A DNA stretch of 64,000 bases from Costus lasius (lineage: Eukaryota; Streptophyta; Magnoliopsida; Zingiberales; Costaceae): contig CM050449.1 in assembly GCA_027563935.2 (NCBI GenBank), positions 83,359,178 through 83,423,177 of the forward strand, read 5' to 3'. How positions within the stretch are numbered: position 1 is the stretch's first letter; each line of letters begins with the position of its first letter. The notes beneath the pieces are model-generated. The model was not told where the DNA came from and searched no databases. It worked only from the letters and a program-made list of their open reading frames with translations. The position numbers and the translations under genes are program-made. Of this stretch, positions 58,231 to 64,000 are shown in pieces.

Positions 58231-58340
58231 AGGTGCTCCCCATGGAGAAACACTGGGTCGAATATACCCCTTCTCTAATAATTCTTCCAGTTGCTTTTTT
58301 CAGCTCTGTCAGTTCTGAAGTTGCCATCCTGTAAGGAGCT

Positions 58341-60029
58341 TTAGATATCGGTGTCGTGCGTGCCTGGCAACAACTCGATACCACACTCAACTTCTCTGCT
58401 GGGTGGTAACCCAGATAAATCATCAGAGAAGACGTCAGTAAACTCTCTTACCACAGGAATTTTAGCCAGATCCAAATCAGGCTCAGTCTGCACCTTGACA
58501 TGCGCCAGATACCCCTTGCAGCCCTGGGCTAAAAGCTTCCTAGCCTGCAGATGAGATATCACCAAAGGCTCCTGTTCTGAAATCCGGCCTTGGATAATCA
58601 GTTGCTGTCCATTACTTAGATGCAGAGTAATTAATTTTTCAAAACAATCTAAAGTAGCATGATAGGCAGACAGCCAATCCATGCCCAGAATGATGTCATA
58701 GTCTTTCATAGGAAGACTAATCAAATCAATAGGTAAATCATATCCTTCAATCTTAATCAAACAGTTAGGATATGCTATATCTGTAGATACGGCCTCACCC
58801 ATAGGTGTATGAACAGAAATACAGAAATCAAGTATCCTAGGAAACACAGGCAGACATGATGCAAAACATGCAGATACAAAGGATAAATTGGCACCAGGAT
58901 CAAAAAGAATGCGTGCCAAATAACTAAACACATAAAGTGTACCTTCTACCACGGACTTCGAAGCCGAAGCATCCCTCTCCGCGATGGCATACACGCGAGT
59001 CTGCACAGTAGGCTTATCACCCTGTCCTCTAGCATCTGGCATAGGACAGTCCTTAATCATATGCCCCACCTTACCACATCTGAAGCAAGCGCCAGTCTTC
59101 CTGTAGCACTCATTATCCTGATGTTTAGTGCTCCCACAGTGGAGACACTTCTTGCCATTCTGAGAAACTGTGCTGGCTGGCTTCTGATAAGGTTGGTATC
59201 TGCCCTTACTGTCTTTCTTCTTATTCTTGAAATTCTTCTTATCCTTACCACCCAGAGTGGGTGCGTAAGTCACAGAAGTAGGGGCGGATGCAGTGACTGG
59301 AATAGTATCTGCAGCCATCTCAGCAATGCACCTCTCAGCAGTGCGAGCCCTGTCTACCACTTCAGCATAAGACTCCAAGTGTAGCATAGCTACCCTTGTC
59401 CTGATATCTTTCCTCAAACCCCGCTGAAACTTCTTGGCTCTTCTTTCCTCGGTGTTAACTAAGTGAGGAGCATACCCCGACAACCGAGCAAATGTGGCTT
59501 CATACTGATCCACCGTCAGGTCACCCTGCTCAAGATGAATAAACTCCACCTCGCGCTCCTCAGATAAGCTAGAGGGGAAAAACTTAGCATTGAACTTCAT
59601 CATGAAGTACTGCCAATCAACAACTCCGGATTCAGTTGCCGCCAGTCTGACGACTCCCTTCCACCAGTCTTCGGCATCTCCACGCAACATGAAGACAGAC
59701 AAACATAGCTTGTCTGCATCATCACAGCGCAAAACCTGGAAAATCTTTTCCAGTGTCAAAAGCCAATCCTCAGCCGCTCTGGGCCCCGGACTACCATAAA
59801 ATGCAGTCGGGTTCAGGTGCTGAAACTCTCGAACCAACCGAGCATATCGTTGATGTGCGCCATCACCCAGAGGAGAACCAGCCGGTTGTGCCTGTGACTG
59901 CTGCATCATCTGAGTTTGCTGCTGGATGAATGCGTTCTGTTGTTGCATCATAGCAGTCATAGCCTCCATGGCCTGCCTCAGGTCAGACTGTTGATCACCG
60001 TTGCTACTGCTAGCTCTTGGTCGCACCAT
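58341..60029 (-). pseudogene. Tekay gag-protease of complete element, frameshifted near its end
   Basis: ATG 60029 (MVRPRASSSNGDQQ) is preferred over the upstream start at 60077. That upstream stretch lies in the 145 bp leader. Domains: coiled Q-rich N-terminus (residues 20-55), capsid region, two CCHC knuckles (about 59075-59155), protease LFDPGAN (about 58905) and ILGMDWL. A 4-bp duplication (CGTGCGTG near 58356, single CGTG in the truncated copy) shifts the frame after ELLPGT and ends it at 58341. The following LLPGTTPISKAPYRMA coding is in another frame (58154-58423). Confidence 0.9.
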
Positions 60030-60160
60030 TTTTTTACCTGCATCACATAACACAGTAGAATAACAACCAATATTCAATCACAAATCAGATCCTAACTTGG
60101 TTTCTAGCAATACACAAACAAAGTTTTCCTTCCCCGGAGTTTCTAATTGCTAGTAATATC

Positions 60161-60172
60161 CCTCTGATACCA
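60161..60172 (-). other. Primer-binding site, Tekay element
   Basis: The minus strand reads TGGTATCAGAGG two bases after the 5' LTR end, an iMet-type primer site. The same site precedes the truncated copy at 52074-52085. Confidence 0.85.
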
Positions 60173-60174
60173 TC

Positions 60175-63100
60175 TGTAACATCCCTCAGAATCACACCCC
60201 ACACGCATACAAGTAAAATACGGGGTTTCAAAAATTTTTACTCTTCCATTAAAACACAAGAAGAAAGCGGCATCGAAGGACATTACTACGGAACTGAAAA
60301 CCGCACAGACTGAGTAGGATCGATTACTAGGAAATAGAAATCCGGAAATCCAGAAGAAAATCCGGCAGCAAGTATACTAAATTACTGTTGCACAGACCCA
60401 CATATTCTGGAACAAAACAGATGTCCACACTACACATATGTGGAGAACACAAATTTCAGAAATATTGCAGAAACTGATTATTCAGATACCAAATACAACA
60501 AAAACACGGTCCCACATCTCAAAGTATTCCGACTACAATAAATCTCAAATCGGACATTTCAGAATAATAACAAATTCAATATAAGAATCCAAAACTCGTA
60601 TGCAACAATTAAAACGAGTCCAACAATTAAAACGAGACAACTTTAACATAATATAATATCCTGAAAACAGGCATAAGCCCTCAGGAGATAGAACGTGTCA
60701 TATAAGTCATAGCAAATTAGGCACGCAGGCCTGATAAATCTTAGAATACAACTCCTAAAACATTAGCATCATAACAATTTAAGTCATCTGTAGCGATCAC
60801 TGCCCTGATGTCTCACCTGAAAATATTTAAACAACGGAGGTGAGCTAAAAAGCTCAGTGAGTAAAAGATACTAAAAGCCATCCATAGTACACATCAAAAA
60901 TATCATGCATAAGTTGAAATACATTTTTGTAACAGATAAGATAAATCAACTTAACATGCACACACATATCAGAAACAAAACAGAATCAAATACAAATATA
61001 TTATAACATTAGGCATCAAGCATGCAGTAGGATATAAGTATACCAACCCCTCCCTACTAAACACACTGCCTAACACATCTATAATACAGATCGAAACAGA
61101 ACTACAGAAATCAGAACTGACAGACAGAAAATCAGAATTTTCAGAATCCAAACGGATAGTCTACATCGGAAACAGAAAGGCCACAGAAGGCCTGATGACC
61201 ACAGAAGGTCTGACCCCACCTCTGCCGAGGACGAGACATGCATGCATATCAGAAACAGAATGGTAGAGGAGGTATCAGTGGGTGGCCCCCGTCTTGTCAG
61301 GACGTGGCACTCTGGCCTCCAAAACCCAGAACAGAATGGTAGAGGAGGTATCAGTGGGTGGCCCCCGTCTTGTCAGGACGTGGCACTCTGGTCTCCAATA
61401 CCCAGAACAGAATGGTAGAGGAGGTATCAGTGGGTGGCCCCCGTCTTGTCAGGACGTGGCACTCTGGCCTCCAAAACCCAGAACAGAATGGTAGAGGAGG
61501 TATCAGTGGGTGGCCCCTGTCTTGTCAGGACGTGGCACTCTGGCCTCCAAAACCCAGAACAGAACAGAAATAGTGTCTCATGGGTCGTAGTAGACTATCA
61601 GCACCATTACAGCGCCACAGAAGGAGGGTAAGGACACGGAAGAATGCTACACTATGGCATAATTTTACAGAACAGATTATACTGAAGGGAGGAGTAGAAC
61701 TAATCACTACTTAATTCTTACATCATGCCCAAAGTCTAACAAACCAGAAAATGACACACCCCAATATCCAGTCCTTAACAAAATTACAATTTGCAAATAA
61801 ATCAAAGCTGAACACACATCATAATTTTTACCATCAACCAGAAGTAATGTATGAGTGAATTCCTTAGATTTCATGCAACTATCCTTAATTCGTGTCGGAC
61901 CAGTCTATGTTCTCACAAAGGTTATAACACATTCAAAGTTTTCAGAAAATTCACAACATATAAACAGAACAGAAAATATTCACATAACAAACAATTAAAC
62001 ATAGAACAGAAACTATTCATGAAATAATTTCCTCAAAATTCCTAAAACTGTGAGCTATAAAATTACTGTAAGGGCGCCAGTTTCAGAACCTTAACAGAAC
62101 GTACAAATTTCATGTAAATAATTTCAGTCCACCACTACAGATAATTTTAATTACACGTTCGTGAAGAAAATTGACAAAAGCCCCAAAATTGGCTCGAACC
62201 ATGATTTTCGAAAATTCCTAAGTTCTTAGTTAAATCCCCAATTTTGTTTTCTCTAAAATTTCTCATCAAGCAAATAAATTTTAGAAGAACTACAGACCAC
62301 AATTTAAGAGATTAAACCATACAGGCTAAATTTTTCTCACAATGGAATATTCGTCTAACCAAAACATAGCAGATTTATATTGTCAGATTGCAATATATAT
62401 TTTTGGTCCAATTTCGAACCAAAGCTAGTCAATATTATATTCAAAATGAAGCTCTCTGAATCTAGTTTCCAATAAAACTGGTTTCGCAAAATTTTGAATT
62501 GTAGGCAGGAAGATATAAGGGTTCGAACATAGGTGGGTCAGAATTTCAGATTTCAAGAAAACAGATTCATATATCAGAATTACGACATATATTTCAGATC
62601 CAATAACTAATCAAAAATAGGCGTTATGGGAGTCAAAATGAAGCTCTTCAAGCCTACGGTCTAATAAAACTGGTTTCACAGGATTTCGAGCTATACCTAG
62701 GGAGATACGAGAGTTCGAACACAAAAGGGTCATGACTCTAGATTTTCAGAAAACAGATTTCGTAAGTTATATAACAATGCCGATTGCAACACGAATATAG
62801 TTCAGATGTGGTCGATATTACATAAGAATCAAAGCTGAGCGAATCTAGTTTCATACAAAATTTGTTTCGTGTGATTTGGATCTATAGATCATGAGATATT
62901 ACGGTTAAAGCACAGTAAGGTCAGATTGGCGACTACAATTTTCAGCAAGACAAAATTTCTGAATCATCATGCATATTCAGATCCGACCTATAGAATAAAA
63001 AAAACACAGGATCCACTTGCAGATTTTTGGTTCATACAGATAATTATTGCAAATAGGATTAGACTCCTTAGGATCGAATTACTCACCGAAAATCGCCCAC

Positions 63101-63597
63101 AGAAAAAAAAACACCACAACAGAGGGTCAGGGATCTCTAGGAACTTCGTCCACCACCAGTCTGCCACCACCAGCGTCAGAAATTTGCAGGAGGCGCCAAA
63201 CACAGTAAGGGGCGACAACCACAGGCGGCTAGGGCAAGAAAATAACAAAAATCATGAGGGAGAGGAGCTCTCACGATATTTCTCTTTTTCTCCCACTCCA
63301 AACGGATCCAAGATCCAATAACCCAGTTAACTTAAGTGGAAATCGGTTTTAAGGGCTCACCTGGGCTTAACCACCATGCGCCACTCCAATAACACAGAAA
63401 TATGCGCCACCATGGTGGAAGAATTCCAGGAGCAAAGAGTCAAGGTTGAGGGTTCGAAGCCCCAACCAAAATAATTATTTTTGCCCTGTAGGAAAAAGTC
63501 CTACAATTAGGCAAAAATCCCAAAACTTTAACAGATAAAAATACAGAAACAGAATTTCTAACCTTAAATCGTAATTCAGAAACTCGAGGGCGTTACA
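60175..63597 (-). repeat. Tekay 5' LTR (3423 bp)
   Basis: TGTAACGCCC at 63597 to GGGATGTTACA at 60175 on the minus strand. Same length as the shared LTR. It includes the four-unit 76-bp array (61257-61563) and the degenerate 190-bp repeats near 62430-62900. Confidence 0.95.
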
Positions 63598-63602
63598 TGT
63601 TG

Positions 63603-63893
63603 GATGGGATTCTTATTCATGTGGCCTAAATGATAGTACAAAAGATAAGTACTATTCAAACCACTTATTTTGATCCTTTTAGCACTTATGTTACATATAG
63701 TGTCCAAGACATATAACCCATTACACAATGTACCATAACTGTAAAACACGTTTGCCAATGAAAATGAATAAATGTTCTCTTTAATTATAAAATTGAATCC
63801 TTTCTTTGCCAAGGTAGGAATATATATAATATTTTTGGTTATCGATGGTACATAATAACAATGGTCTAATTATAGTTGAAGTCCCGATGGCAA
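63603..63893 (-). pseudogene. Copia F pre-integrase region
   Basis: The minus strand reads DHCYYVPSITKNIIYIPTLAKKGFNF, then LCNGLYVLDTICNI and YYHLGHMNKNPIQ. This is the segment between protease and integrase in copia elements (compare SCYFVPSITKNIISIP and HSRLGHINKKRI in A). The Tekay LTR cuts it at 63597 and a Tat-type LTR at 63894. It is collinear with the copia F pieces at 48706-48890 and 41056-43087. Confidence 0.8.
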
Positions 63894-64000
63894 AGTTGTG
63901 TATGCAAGTGCACGGATACTCGAAGTAATATAAAAATATCGAACCACACAGACCTTATTGCCAAGTACTGAATAATCGATTTCTTGCTAGCTAGGCAATT
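63894..64000 (-). repeat. Tat/Athila-type LTR, end portion, running off the window
   Basis: The plus strand reads AGTTGTGTATGCAAGTGCAC, then GATACTCGAAGTAATA and TATCGAACCACACAGACC. This is the reversed end of the LTR family at 43715-45596 (TGTTGTGTCCGCAAGTG, GATACTCGAAGTAATA). The rest lies beyond 64000. Confidence 0.75.

Larger units (their letters stand above)
55511..63597 (-). mobile_element. Tekay/Del-like gypsy chromovirus, complete internal region plus 5' LTR
   Basis: The minus-strand order is 5' LTR (63597-60175), primer site (60172-60161), gag, protease, RT, RNase H, integrase, chromodomain, polypurine tract, then the shared LTR (55510-52088). Together with the truncated region 52087-48916 this forms LTR-internal-LTR-internal. 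The right flank is TGTTG (63598-63602); the matching left duplication was removed by the deletion at 48890. It is inserted in the pre-integrase coding of copia F. Confidence 0.9.

Overview
The window reads as transposable-element-rich intergenic DNA from a flowering plant with a large genome. Evidence for this: plant-type Ty1/copia elements with iMet-tRNA primer sites, a Tekay/Del-like Ty3/gypsy chromovirus with 3.4 kb LTRs, decayed Tat/Athila-type gypsy elements, a TRIM, a Harbinger-like element and a hAT-like element. I found no convincing intact host gene, no tRNA or rRNA gene and no CRISPR. The genus cannot be told from the sequence.

Left part (1-26 kb). Copia element A (2126-11244, TSD ATAAT, two 1684 bp LTRs) sits in one LTR of a TRIM (from 1964 and to 11471). 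The TRIM sits in a decayed minus-strand Tat-type LTR (1803-1963 plus 11472-12459). Next come a decayed ATHILA-ORF1-like reading frame on the minus strand (13870-15081) cut by a second TRIM, then nested plus-strand Tat/Athila LTRs (15428-18830) with two decayed primer sites, and a gag-protease relic (19460-20876). That relic is fused to the RT of a decayed copia element E (20877-25213, 3' LTR from 25214). Element E is interrupted by a Harbinger-like TIR element (21739-24651), which carries a solo Tat-type LTR (21982-23810).

Right part (26.8-64 kb). Most of this is one old minus-strand copia element F, about 4 kb of its own sequence spread over 37 kb by later insertions. Its LTR (26821-27753 and 40315-41043) is split by copia element B (27754-40309, TSD CTATT). 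B is itself split inside RT by a solo Tekay LTR (33930-37325, TSD GCAGA). F's RT/RNase H relic is at 41056-43087. An LTR-like insertion (43088-48705) carries a solo Tat-type LTR (43715-45596, TSD CTTGT) and a hAT-like element (45880-47664) with a RING-H2 reading frame. F's integrase resumes at 48706-48890. A minus-strand Tekay tandem follows: LTR, complete internal region, shared LTR, truncated internal region (48916-63597). F's pre-integrase coding and a fourth Tat-type LTR end the window.

How the parts relate. All coding belongs to mobile elements except perhaps the RING-H2 frame, which may be captured host sequence. A, B and the Tekay pair are young (paired LTRs differ at only a few positions by eye) yet every polyprotein is broken. 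The features most worth follow-up are the hAT-like element with the RING-H2 frame, the dyad-symmetric cassettes in Tat-type LTRs whose two arms change in a compensating way, and the paired leader hairpins of A and B that also show a compensating base-pair change.
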